A DNA stretch of 15,300 nucleotides, from assembly GCA_959601045.1 (NCBI GenBank), contig CAUGNZ010000035.1, forward strand, positions 1-15,300, given 5' to 3'. The notes below the pieces were generated by a model. That model did not search any database, was not told the DNA's origin, and worked only from the letters and a program-made list of their open reading frames with translations. A program made the translations under genes and the position numbers. Positions 5,987-13,444 of the stretch are shown here, one piece after another; within the stretch, counting starts at the first letter, position 1; every line of letters begins with the position of its first letter. The stretch is from an uncultured Collinsella sp. GTDB taxonomy: Bacteria; Actinomycetota; Coriobacteriia; Coriobacteriales; Coriobacteriaceae.

Positions 5987-7459
5987 TTACTTGGCCTGCT
6001 TATCGAGCGTGGGCTTCATGGCAATCAGGATTGCAGCGGCAACCACAGAGCCAATCACGATGTCCAGGCAGAACAGCGCGACGTTGTTGGTGGCAAGGGC
6101 GACGATAAAGCCACCGTGCGGGACGTAGCAGTCGATACCCTGGAAGGCGGCAAGCGCCGCACCCACGGCAGAGCCGATACAAATGCCGGGAAGGGTGTGA
6201 CCGAGGTCCTTGACCGCGAAGGGGATAGCGCCCTCGGTAATACCGATGCAGCCCATGAACAGCGCGGAGATGCCCATCTGACGGTCGGCGTCATCGAACT
6301 TGTTCTTGGCGATGAGCGCAGCGAGGCCACAGGCGATCGGGGGAACGGCGACGGCAACGCGGAACATACCGTTAGGACCATAGATACCGGATGCCATGAT
6401 AGCCATGGTAAAGGTCGAGGCAGTCTTGTTGATGGGGCCACCCATATCGAAGGCGGTCATAACGCCAATGACCAGACCCAGGACAACTGCGGAACCGCCC
6501 TGCAGGCTGCCGAGCACGCCGGTGAGCCAGTCCATCACAAAGCCAAGCGGCGTGGCCAGGATGTAGATATAGGCCATGCCCAGGACAAGCGAGGTCAGAA
6601 TCGGGATGATCAGGATGGGCATGATGGTCTGGATGGTGTTGTTGACCTTCCAGGTCTTCATCCAGCGGACAAAGTAGCCGCAGATAACTGCCATGATCAT
6701 GGCGCCCAAGAAGCCGGTCGAAACGCTGTTGCCGTTAGGGGTAACGACTGCGTTGTTGACCAGGTAGCCCAGGACAAAACCGGGGGCGAGCGCGGGCTTG
6801 CCGGCCATCGAGTAGGAGATGTAAGCCGCAAGCACCGGAATCATCATGGAGATGCCGGCCATGCCGATGGTGTTAAGGCTCACCATCAGCGGATTCGTAA
6901 CCTCCATGCCATTGGCGCCGGCGGTACCGGATGCCAACGAGAAGGCGAGGAACACGCCACCGATAACGACAATGGGGATAAAATAGGAAACGCCGGTATT
7001 GAATGCATTGAGCAGCGTCTTGCCAGGATCGGCAAAGATAGACTGCTTGGACGCCGGTGTCGGGGCCTGCGGGGCAGCGGAGACGGCCTTCTTCTCTGCC
7101 TTGGCCTCGGCCTTGGGCGCGTCAACGGCGCCACCCGTCGCCTTGATAATCTCAACAGCCTGGTCGATGATCTTGACCGGATCGGCGATTACATCCGAGG
7201 TACCGACCTTCAGGAACTTGCCCTCGGCCATCTTCTGCTCAAAACGGTCCTCGTTCTCGACACCCACGTCGACGGACTCCAGGACCAGGTCGGCGGAGTC
7301 CACGTCTTCCTGCGTGAGCTCATTCTCGATACCCAGGCCACCCTGAGCCTCGACCTTGCACTCGATGCCACGGGCGGCGCATTCATCCTGAATCGCCTTC
7401 TGGGCCATATACGTGTGGGCGATACCCACGGTACAGGCGGCAACGCCTACGATCTTCAT
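5987..7459 (-). CDS. PTS fructose-type EIIBC permease
   Basis: This 490-residue membrane permease phosphorylates its sugar during uptake. The EIIB domain is residues 1-107, with the phospho-cysteine Cys9 in VAACTVGIAHTYMA. An Ala/Pro/Lys-rich linker covers about 110-139. The EIIC domain (140-485) has repeated hydrophobic helices and the conserved GITEGAIPFAVKD (406-418), followed by VPHGG (446-450). The start is the ATG before KIVGVAAC, with AGAGGGAA upstream. A 34-codon extension lies in leader DNA with palindromes and was rejected. It is the first gene of the operon and is preceded by an operator-like palindrome. Members of this family usually carry fructose, but 2-O-mannosylglycerate and other ketoses are known, so the substrate is open. 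Confidence 0.93.
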   Translation of the reverse strand: MKIVGVAACTVGIAHTYMAQKAIQDECAARGIECKVEAQGGLGIENELTQEDVDSADLVLESVDVGVENEDRFEQKMAEGKFLKVGTSDVIADPVKIIDQAVEIIKATGGAVDAPKAEAKAEKKAVSAAPQAPTPASKQSIFADPGKTLLNAFNTGVSYFIPIVVIGGVFLAFSLASGTAGANGMEVTNPLMVSLNTIGMAGISMMIPVLAAYISYSMAGKPALAPGFVLGYLVNNAVVTPNGNSVSTGFLGAMIMAVICGYFVRWMKTWKVNNTIQTIMPILIIPILTSLVLGMAYIYILATPLGFVMDWLTGVLGSLQGGSAVVLGLVIGVMTAFDMGGPINKTASTFTMAIMASGIYGPNGMFRVAVAVPPIACGLAALIAKNKFDDADRQMGISALFMGCIGITEGAIPFAVKDLGHTLPGICIGSAVGAALAAFQGIDCYVPHGGFIVALATNNVALFCLDIVIGSVVAAAILIAMKPTLDKQAK

Positions 7460-7622
7460 TGCTTCCCTCTTTTCATAGAGTTGCGTGCGCAAGACACCGT
7501 TTGCGGAGGCCTCCGGAGCATCCCCTGCCGTTTGGACTTGCTGTCTTTTCGACAAGACCAATATAGGTGCTCGTTTTTCTTAATGCCAGCTTATTTCGGT
7601 AAACGCGCAGGTCAGAGCGTTG

Positions 7623-7652
7623 GTTATGCGATTTAGTTATACGTTTAACCAA
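7623..7652 (-). promoter_or_regulatory. Candidate PTS-operon promoter overlapping the operator
   Basis: On the - strand, TTGGTT (7647-7652) and CATAAC (7623-7628) are 18 bp apart, a modest sigma-70-type pair. The operator-like palindrome lies between them, so a bound repressor would block RNA polymerase. The implied leader is about 150 nt. Confidence 0.35.
7636..7649. promoter_or_regulatory. LacI-family operator candidate
   Basis: GTTATACGTTTAAC is a 14-bp palindrome with CG at its centre and only one pair of symmetric mismatches, the usual shape of LacI/GalR operators. GTTATGCGATTTAG (7623-7636) directly beside it is a degenerate second copy 13 bp away. GGTAAACG (7598-7605) is a further half-site-like word. 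The divergent LacI-type gene is the obvious candidate binder. Confidence 0.5.
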
Positions 7653-7874
7653 AAATGGATCCTGCGATTTTACCCTCGATTTCAAAAGTCAAGAAGTATT
7701 TGATTTTCTCGGTAGACGGCAGATGCGCATGCCGGTCACAAATTTCAACCCCACCCGTATACCGCATTTGTTGCATACTCATATGAAAGGAAAAGGTCGC
7801 TCACCGAAGCGCATCCCACACCAAGACTCAAAGTCATCATGTTGGAAAATGCTCATCTGTCGGAAGGAGTCGCT

Positions 7875-8885
7875 GTGGCAAAACAGCGCGTTACGATCGC
7901 AGACGTCGCTCGAGAGGCGGGAACCTCGACGGCAAGCGTCTCGTATTACCTCAACGACAAACGAGAAAAGCTTAGCGAGAAGACGCAGGCAAAGATTGCG
8001 CGCGTCATCAAGGAGCTGGGATACGTCCCCAACGCCCAGGCGCAAACACTCACCGGCAAACAGACCCACGTCATCGCCATTATCATTTTGGATAACACCA
8101 ACAAGTGGGCGGGCCTCGTCCTCAACGGCATGGAGCAGGTCATGCTCCCCGCGGGCTACCAGACGGTCGTTTGCACGAGCAACTTTAACCCCGAAACCGA
8201 GCTCATGTATGTCGACAAAATGCTCTCGCTGGGCGTCGATGGCTTTATCATCCAGCCCACGGCAAATTTCAAGGCCGTCCATGACCGCATCAAGCGCGCC
8301 GGTAAGCCCGTCGTCTTTTTCGATGCGGCCATCTATAGCCCAGGTACCAGCTGGATCAAAACCAACCTTTACGACGGTGTGTACAACGCCACGCAGGCAC
8401 TCCTCGACGCCGGTTACGAAGATTTCTTTTCCATTGCCGCCAACATGACCGAAATGCGCACCCGCATGGAGCGTTTTCAGGGGTATGCCGAGGCGCTGGC
8501 AGCGAACGGACAGCTCTACAAAGCGATTCCCATCGACCACAACAAGCCGTCGGTCGGTGAGCTTACCGAGTACTTTAAATACAAGTTCAACCCCGCCAAG
8601 CGAACCCTCATCTTCGTGCAAAATCAGTGGGCACTTCCCCGTGTCTATAAGGCTCTCCAGCCCATGGCCCATCTACTTCCGCAGCAAATCGGTCTTTTGG
8701 GACTCAACTGCGAAGACTGGACCAACCTCACCACGCCGACCGTCTCCACGATCATCGAGCCCGTCGACCAGGAAGGCAGAGAGGCGGCCGAGATGCTCCT
8801 CGCGCTACTCGATGGCAGCAGCACGCCAGGTGAGCAGCGCATTCTCGAATGTAAACTCAATTGGCTCGGTTCCACCTCGATCTAG
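7875..8885 (+). CDS. LacI/GalR-family transcriptional regulator
   Basis: This 336-residue regulator begins with a LacI helix-turn-helix: VTIADVAREAG, then TSTASVSYYL, with the hinge around LGYVPNAQAQTL (48-59). The remaining 270 residues are a periplasmic-binding-protein-like ligand domain. The start is the GTG of VAKQRV, since GGAAGGAG sits 5 nt before it. The ATG 36 bases upstream has no ribosome site. It is divergent from the PTS operon and probably represses it, releasing DNA on binding a sugar or sugar phosphate. Candidate operators lie in the shared promoter region. No terminator could be seen after the gene. Confidence 0.92.
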   Translation: MAKQRVTIADVAREAGTSTASVSYYLNDKREKLSEKTQAKIARVIKELGYVPNAQAQTLTGKQTHVIAIIILDNTNKWAGLVLNGMEQVMLPAGYQTVVCTSNFNPETELMYVDKMLSLGVDGFIIQPTANFKAVHDRIKRAGKPVVFFDAAIYSPGTSWIKTNLYDGVYNATQALLDAGYEDFFSIAANMTEMRTRMERFQGYAEALAANGQLYKAIPIDHNKPSVGELTEYFKYKFNPAKRTLIFVQNQWALPRVYKALQPMAHLLPQQIGLLGLNCEDWTNLTTPTVSTIIEPVDQEGREAAEMLLALLDGSSTPGEQRILECKLNWLGSTSI

Positions 8886-8972
8886 CCATACGTCAAATAT
8901 GAGGCAATTGAATCCGTAGCGTTTGTCCCAAATCTTAAGTATTTGTTCGACAGAACGGCCCCTGCCGGCTCC

Positions 8973-8981
8973 TGCTAGACT
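8973..8981 (+). promoter_or_regulatory. Possible extended -10 for the nuclease gene
   Basis: TGCTAGACT lies 33 bp before the nuclease start in a 129-bp gap. It reads as an extended -10 element with no clear -35 at the right distance. Nothing else was recognised in the gap. Confidence 0.25.
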
Positions 8982-9014
8982 GGTAGATTCCCAACCGTCC
9001 ATCCAGGAGCCTCC

Positions 9015-9998
9015 ATGTCGCGCAAGTCCGCCTACAAGCAAGTACTTTCCATCGGCACCGCCGTGGTGCTGGGATTTGCGCTGTTTACAGGATCTCTCGA
9101 CGGGGCACCCAAACTGTTGTCGCCGCAAAGCGATGAGCAGGCGGCGGCCCTGGCCGAGAAGCAAAACGAGAGCCCCAGCCGCACCGAGGACGAGGCTGAC
9201 CTGGTCGCCCGCCTCGAATCAGGAACGGCAAGCTCCACGGATTCCGAAGGCGGCCAAAGCACCGACGATGGCTCCGAATCCACCACAACCGGCACCGGCG
9301 ACGACACTTCCGCAGATAGCACTGCCACCCCCATCGACGAAGTCGAAAACCCCGATCTCGACCGCGCGCGCGGCGTATACCTCACCAGCATTCCCGACTA
9401 CGCCGGCAACCCCTACGTTGCCCTTCGCGCCGATGGCACGCACCCGCTCGGCACACCGTCGTTCACGCTCGATGAATACGAGCGGGCCACCGAAGAAGGA
9501 TGCTTTAAGAAGTTCTCAAAGCTCGACAGCCTGGGCCGTACCCGCAAAGCACTCGCCTGCATAGGCCCCGAGTCACTCGGACAGGGAAAGCGCGGCGATA
9601 TCTCGCGTATCCATCCTGCCGGTTGGCACCAGCAGCGCTACGACTTTATTCCAGGCCAGAGCCTCTACAACCGCTGTCACCTCATCGCCTGGTCGCTCTG
9701 CGGCGAAAACGCCAACCGCAAGAATCTCCTCACCGGCACGCGCTATCTCAACGAAACGGGCATGTTGCCGTTTGAGGAGCAAATCCTCGGCTATATCCGC
9801 GACACGGGCAACCACGTGCTCTACCGCGTCACGCCCATGTATAACGAAGAGGAACTCGTCTGCCGCGGTGTCCGCCTCGAGGCGCAGTCGGTCGAGGATC
9901 ACGGCAAGACGTTGTGCTTCCACGTGTACTGCTACAACCTGCAACCGCATGTGCAAATCGACTACGCCACCGGCCGCAACCAGGCCTCGGGGGATTAG
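9015..9998 (+). CDS. Secreted or membrane-anchored DNA/RNA non-specific endonuclease
   Basis: This 327-residue protein starts with a basic stretch and a hydrophobic segment (about 10-26), a signal peptide or anchor without a clear cleavage or lipobox motif. A low-complexity acidic Ser/Thr/Glu/Asp-rich linker follows (about 50-112), typical of wall-spanning tethers. The catalytic domain (about 115-320) belongs to the NucA/EndA beta-beta-alpha-metal group. The motif QSLYNRCHLIAWSLCGENAN corresponds to the DRGH motif, here NRCH, with His222 as the expected general base. NLLTGTRYLNETGMLPFE supplies the metal-binding asparagine region. The start has AGGAG 5 nt upstream. Likely roles are nutrient scavenging from nucleic acids, DNA uptake processing or matrix degradation. 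Neighbours do not decide between them. Confidence 0.9.
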   Translation: MSRKSAYKQVLSIGTAVVLGFALFTGSLDGAPKLLSPQSDEQAAALAEKQNESPSRTEDEADLVARLESGTASSTDSEGGQSTDDGSESTTTGTGDDTSADSTATPIDEVENPDLDRARGVYLTSIPDYAGNPYVALRADGTHPLGTPSFTLDEYERATEEGCFKKFSKLDSLGRTRKALACIGPESLGQGKRGDISRIHPAGWHQQRYDFIPGQSLYNRCHLIAWSLCGENANRKNLLTGTRYLNETGMLPFEEQILGYIRDTGNHVLYRVTPMYNEEELVCRGVRLEAQSVEDHGKTLCFHVYCYNLQPHVQIDYATGRNQASGD

Positions 9999-10044
9999 CC
10001 CCGAGCCACAACAAGAACCGATTTGCAATCCCCCAGGGATCAAA

Positions 10045-10077
10045 AAGGGCCGCTCCGGATCACCCAGAGCGGCCCTT
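10045..10077 (-). terminator. Terminator of the EF-G-like gene
   Basis: AAGGGCCGCTC (10045-10055) pairs with GAGCGGCCCTT (10067-10077). On the - strand the stem is followed by TTTTTGATC, so it ends the EF-G-like transcript. On the + strand, for the convergent nuclease gene, no T-run follows, though the hairpin may still slow polymerase. Confidence 0.8.
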
Positions 10078-10111
10078 GCATCGACATGCGTGGCGCAGAC
10101 AAAGCCACACG

Positions 10112-12187
10112 TTACTTAGCGCGGCCCTCCTCATAGCGCTCGACCAGCTTGGCCTGAACGTCATAGGGCACCTGCTCATAGCCCGCGGGCTTCATGGTAA
10201 AGTCGCCCGTGCCGCGCGTGATGGAGCGCAGGCGCGTCGAGTAATCCGTCAGCTCGGCCAGCGGCGCCTGGGCAATGACCACGGTGTCTCCGCGCTCATC
10301 GGTCTCCATGCCCGTCACGCGACCGCGCGAGGCCGAGATGTCGCCCATCACGGCGCCGGCGTAGCTCTCGGGGATCGTCACCGTGATTTCCTCGATAGGC
10401 TCCAGCACCACTGGATCGGCATCGGCGCATGCCTTGCGCAGGCCGATGCGAGCCGCCGCGCGGAACGCCATCTCGTTGGAGTCGACGCTGTGATACGAAC
10501 CGTCGTACACCGCGACGCGAATGCCCGTGAGCGGGTAGCCGGCAATAATACCGTCCTTCATGGTCTCCTGGACGCCCTTGTCCACGGCGGGAATCAGCGA
10601 GCGCGGGATGCGGCCACCCACGACCTCGTCAACAAACTCATAGCCGTCGCTCGTGCCGTCGGGCCCAATGAGCGGCTCCACGCGCAGCCAGCAGTCGCCG
10701 TACTGACCGGCACCACCGGTCTGCTTCTTGTGGCGGCCCTGGGCGCTCGCCGTGCGGCGGATGGTCTCGCGATACGGAATGCGGATCGGCACGCTCTTGG
10801 CCACGACCTTGGTGCGATCCTCCAAACGGTTAAGCAACACCGAAACCTGCGCCTCACCCACGGCGGAGATGATAGTCTGCCCGGTCTCCTCGTCGCGGTC
10901 GATGCTCATGGTCGGATCGGCCTTGCATGCCTTCTCAATAAACGTGTAGAGCTTCTCTTCGTCGCCGCGATTCTCGGCCTCGATGGCGATGCGGTACTGC
11001 GAGTTGGGGAACTTAAACGCCGCCGCCTCGACCTTACCGGTAATGGAGAGCGTATCGCCCGTCTCTGCCGCCAACTTGGGCGCCACGATAATGTCGCCAG
11101 CATAGGCGTGACCGACCTCGGTCATATCGCGGCCGCACATCACATACAAGTGAGCCAAACGATCGCTCTTGCGGGTACGCGCGTTGACCAACTCAAGACC
11201 CGGCTCAAGCGTGCCCGTCAGCACCTTGATAAAGCTGATGCGGCCCTGCTGCGGATCGGCCAGCGTCTTAAACACAAACGCCACCGGACGGTCATCGTCA
11301 CTCGAAATCTTAAGCGAATCACCGTCGATGAGCGGCATCTCGCCGTAGTCGGTCGGCGCCGGGAAGTACGTGGCGATGTCGTCCATCAGCGAGTTGACGC
11401 CCTGCTCCTTAATGCAATCGCCCGCAAAGACCGGCACAAAGATGCGCTCGGCGATCGCCTTAGACAGCAGGCCTTCAAGCTCCTCCTGCGTCAGCGTCTC
11501 CTCGCCTTCCAGGTATTTCATCATCAGCTCGTCGTCAGCCTCGGCCACCAGCTCGCACAGATGGTCATGGGCCTCCTCGGCCTGGGCACGATACTCCTCG
11601 GGAATCTCCGACTCAACGGCCTCGGCGCCGTTGCAGTGGCGCGCCTTCATGCGCACCAGGTCGATGATGCCGTCAAAGTCCTCGCCCTCGCCCCAGGGAA
11701 GGGTCACGGCGCCCAGGCGCGTGCCAAAGCGCTCCTGCAGCAGGTCCATCGTGGTCGCAAAGCTGGCCTCGGAGCGCGACAGGCGGTTTACGAACACCGC
11801 GCGTGCCAGGCGTAGGTCCTCGGCGGCATACCAGAGCTTAACCGTCGTAGGCTGCGGGCCGGCCTCGGCGTCGACCACAAACAGAGCCGTCTCGCAGACG
11901 CTCATCGCGGCAAAGGCGTCGCCGATAAAATCGGGGTAGCACGGGGCATCGAGCACATTGATGCGCGCGCCCTTCCAGTCGATCGGCGCGATGGTCGTCG
12001 AGATGGAAAATGCACGCTTGACCTCTTCGGGGTCATAGTCGAGCGTGGGCTTGGTGCCGTCGTGGCCGCCCAGGCGGGCGGTCTTGCCGGAAAGGTGGAG
12101 CATGGCCTCGGCGAGTGAAGTCTTGCCCACCCCGCCTTGGCCTACGAGCACCACGTTCCTTACGTTACCGGTCTTGGGAGCACCCAT
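10112..12187 (-). CDS. Elongation factor G-like protein (EF-G paralogue, FusA2 type)
   Basis: The 691-residue protein has the full domain order of EF-G and nearly its usual length. The P-loop is intact (GQGGVGKT, 16-23). G3 reads DAPCYPDF (80-87) instead of DTPGHVDF, so the conserved glycine and the catalytic histidine are lost. G4 reads NRLS (134-137) instead of NKMD, so the guanine-specificity lysine and aspartate are lost. Domain IV keeps HKKQTGGAGQYG and YDGSYHSVDSNEMAF, and domain V follows with VMGDISASRGRV. The start has AAGGAGG about 5 nt upstream. It is a paralogue, not the housekeeping EF-G, and may bind ribosomes with weak or altered nucleotide turnover. A tetracycline-type protection role is not supported by the sequence. 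Confidence 0.9.
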   Translation of the reverse strand: MGAPKTGNVRNVVLVGQGGVGKTSLAEAMLHLSGKTARLGGHDGTKPTLDYDPEEVKRAFSISTTIAPIDWKGARINVLDAPCYPDFIGDAFAAMSVCETALFVVDAEAGPQPTTVKLWYAAEDLRLARAVFVNRLSRSEASFATTMDLLQERFGTRLGAVTLPWGEGEDFDGIIDLVRMKARHCNGAEAVESEIPEEYRAQAEEAHDHLCELVAEADDELMMKYLEGEETLTQEELEGLLSKAIAERIFVPVFAGDCIKEQGVNSLMDDIATYFPAPTDYGEMPLIDGDSLKISSDDDRPVAFVFKTLADPQQGRISFIKVLTGTLEPGLELVNARTRKSDRLAHLYVMCGRDMTEVGHAYAGDIIVAPKLAAETGDTLSITGKVEAAAFKFPNSQYRIAIEAENRGDEEKLYTFIEKACKADPTMSIDRDEETGQTIISAVGEAQVSVLLNRLEDRTKVVAKSVPIRIPYRETIRRTASAQGRHKKQTGGAGQYGDCWLRVEPLIGPDGTSDGYEFVDEVVGGRIPRSLIPAVDKGVQETMKDGIIAGYPLTGIRVAVYDGSYHSVDSNEMAFRAAARIGLRKACADADPVVLEPIEEITVTIPESYAGAVMGDISASRGRVTGMETDERGDTVVIAQAPLAELTDYSTRLRSITRGTGDFTMKPAGYEQVPYDVQAKLVERYEEGRAK

Positions 12188-12430
12188 GATGACCTCCTTG
12201 CAGGGCCGCGCGCAATGCGCGACGCCAACGGGGAGAGTTCGCGGTCGGTGCCGTCCCGGGAGCAGCATGGTCGGCAGCCGAGCCGACTCACCCTCCAAAT
12301 GTCCTATGCCACCACCCTACCCTCACGGGCGGCTGTCCATGCATACCTTTCGGCACACGTATGAATACAAGCGGCGAGAGGAAGAGACAAGCTTGTGAGG
12401 CAATTATTGAACCCCGTCGATGTAAACAAA
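12188..12430 (-). promoter_or_regulatory. Long leader region of the EF-G-like gene
   Basis: About 240 bp upstream of the gene have no large gene. A weak promoter pair on the - strand is TTGTCT and TATTCA with a 17-bp spacer, near 12365-12395. GTCGGC (12270-12275) pairs with GCCGAC (12282-12287), and CGCGCA-A-TGCGCG forms a palindrome close to the ribosome site. A tiny ORF with two adjacent tryptophans lies at 12288-12344. The region may be a regulated mRNA leader. Confidence 0.35.
12288..12344 (-). CDS. Possible 18-residue leader peptide
   Basis: An ATG with GAAAGG 5 nt upstream starts MHGQPPVRVGWWHRTFGG and then stops. It lies in the leader of the EF-G-like gene, about 100 nt before the real start, next to a small hairpin. 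Adjacent tryptophans in a short ORF can indicate a stalling or attenuation peptide. Length is too short for any statistical support, so this is only a candidate. Confidence 0.15.
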   Translation of the reverse strand: MHGQPPVRVGWWHRTFGG

Positions 12431-12464
12431 AAGCCGCCACAGACCGTAAGACCTGTGGCGGCTT
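12426..12464 (-). terminator. Terminator of the amino-acid ABC operon
   Basis: AAGCCGCCACAG (12431-12442) pairs with CTGTGGCGGCTT (12453-12464), a 12-bp stem with a 10-nt loop. On the - strand the stem runs into TTTTGTTTACA. It lies about 40 nt after the ATPase stop codon and ends the importer operon before the EF-G-like gene. Confidence 0.85.
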
Positions 12465-12506
12465 CGCCTCAATTGCCTCAATTAATAGTTGAGTAAATAC
12501 CTGAGT

Positions 12507-13271
12507 CTATCCCTCGATACGGCTCAAGAACTCACGCGTGCGCTGCTCGCGCGGATGGTCGATAACCTGCTCGGCAGGTCCCTCCTCGACAATGCGACCG
12601 CCGTCCATAAAGACCACGCGGTCGGCAACATCGCGCGCAAACTGCATTGCGTGGGTCACGATTACCATCGTCATATTCTGCGCCGCCAGGTCCTTAATGA
12701 CACGCAGCACCTCAGCCGTCAGCTCGGGATCGAGCGCCGAAGTCGGCTCGTCAAAGAATAAGATTTCCGGATCGAGTGCCAGGGCGCGGGCAATACTCAC
12801 GCGCTGCTGCTGACCGCCCGAAAGCTCACACGGCACCTTGTTCTCGTTGCCCGTAAGCCCCATCTGCGCGATCAACTCATGCGCACGCGCCTCCGCCTGC
12901 TCACGCGGGCGCTTGAGCACGCGAATCGGAGCATCGGTGATGTTTTTCATCACCGTATAGTGCGGGAACAGGTTGTAATTTTGGAACACCAGACCGAATC
13001 GCGAGCGCGCCTGCTTGGGCACATCGCCCTTCGCATAGACCGCGCCCGAACCCGCATCCGTCGCAACGGCAAGGTCGCCAAACGAGAGCGAGCCTCCGTC
13101 GAGTGTCTCGAGCAGCGTGGCACACCGCAGCAGCGTGGACTTACCGCCACCCGAAGGCCCGATAATCGCCACGACCTCGCCACGCTTTACCTCGAGTGAG
13201 ATATCCTTGAGCACCTCATTGCCGCCAAACGCCTTGCGCGCGTTCGTTATCATCATTACCGTTCCGAACAC
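12507..13271 (-). CDS. Polar amino-acid ABC transporter, ATP-binding protein
   Basis: This 254-residue ATPase energises amino-acid import (GlnQ/HisP type). Walker A is GPSGGGKST (38-46), the Q-loop is VFQNYN, the signature is LSGGQQQRV (150-158), Walker B is LFFDEP (171-176), and VIVTHAM holds the switch histidine. The chosen start is a GTG (13269-13271), because GGAGG lies exactly 5 nt before it on the coding strand. The ATG four codons upstream has no ribosome site, and it forms part of the sequence around this GGAGG. Two ATGs (13256, 13253) just downstream are possible but poorly served. It is the last gene of the operon, after permease and binding protein, and is followed by a strong terminator. 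Confidence 0.93.
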   Translation of the reverse strand: MFGTVMMITNARKAFGGNEVLKDISLEVKRGEVVAIIGPSGGGKSTLLRCATLLETLDGGSLSFGDLAVATDAGSGAVYAKGDVPKQARSRFGLVFQNYNLFPHYTVMKNITDAPIRVLKRPREQAEARAHELIAQMGLTGNENKVPCELSGGQQQRVSIARALALDPEILFFDEPTSALDPELTAEVLRVIKDLAAQNMTMVIVTHAMQFARDVADRVVFMDGGRIVEEGPAEQVIDHPREQRTREFLSRIEG

Positions 13272-13294
13272 GGGAACCTCCATGTGTTTGAGAA

Positions 13295-13439
13295 GTCAGC
13301 GAGCGTGTGGCTGACGAGACAATGTGCTTCGAAAGAGGAGCGCCGCGTACTTCTGTACGCAAGCGACGGTTTGAGGAGCAGATTGGCCGTCAGGCACGCG
13401 CGCAGCGTCGAGCAGTCCGCCGTTCGCTAGAACGGCGGA
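13295..13439. repeat. Structured intercistronic repeat, copy A
   Basis: The spacer between permease and ATPase genes holds a 45-nt core (13330-13374) that is 42/45 identical to 14174-14218. The core folds into GCGTAC (13345-13350) / GTACGC (13355-13360) with a 4-nt loop. It is enclosed by arms that pair in three blocks: TGCTTC/GGAGCA, CAAT/ATTG and CTGACG/CGTCAG (13311-13330 with 13375-13393). Two further hairpins flank it: GTCAGC/GCTGAC (13295-13315), which competes with the outer arm, and TCCGCCGTT/AACGGCGGA (13416-13439), close to the permease stop. Confidence 0.7.
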
Positions 13440-13444
13440 ACGAT

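Larger units (their letters stand above)
7460..7874. promoter_or_regulatory. Divergent promoter region between PTS operon and lacI-type gene
   Basis: About 415 bp separate the two divergent genes. Visible signals are a LacI-type palindrome (7636-7649) and a likely - strand promoter around it. The presumed PTS leader also holds two small perfect palindromes: CGGAGGCCTCCG (7504-7515) and TTGCG-TG-CGCAA (7481-7492). I found no convincing + strand promoter for the repressor gene and no small ORF with a good ribosome site. Confidence 0.6.

Noticed and set aside
4508..7636. Very long open frame on the + strand
   Set aside because: It lies antisense to the GatZ-like and EIIBC genes, its protein is low in recognisable motifs, and it arises from codon bias of the opposite strand.
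7839..7874. ATG start 12 codons upstream for the LacI-type regulator
   Set aside because: It has no ribosome site. GGAAGGAG sits 5 nt before the GTG that begins right at the DNA-binding domain.
9914..11815. Long + strand open frame across the EF-G-like gene
   Set aside because: It is the antisense shadow of a clear EF-G family gene and overlaps the end of the nuclease gene.
13269..13283. ATG start four codons upstream for the ATPase gene
   Set aside because: The GGAGG that would serve translation lies inside or after this ATG. It is correctly spaced only for the GTG at 13271.
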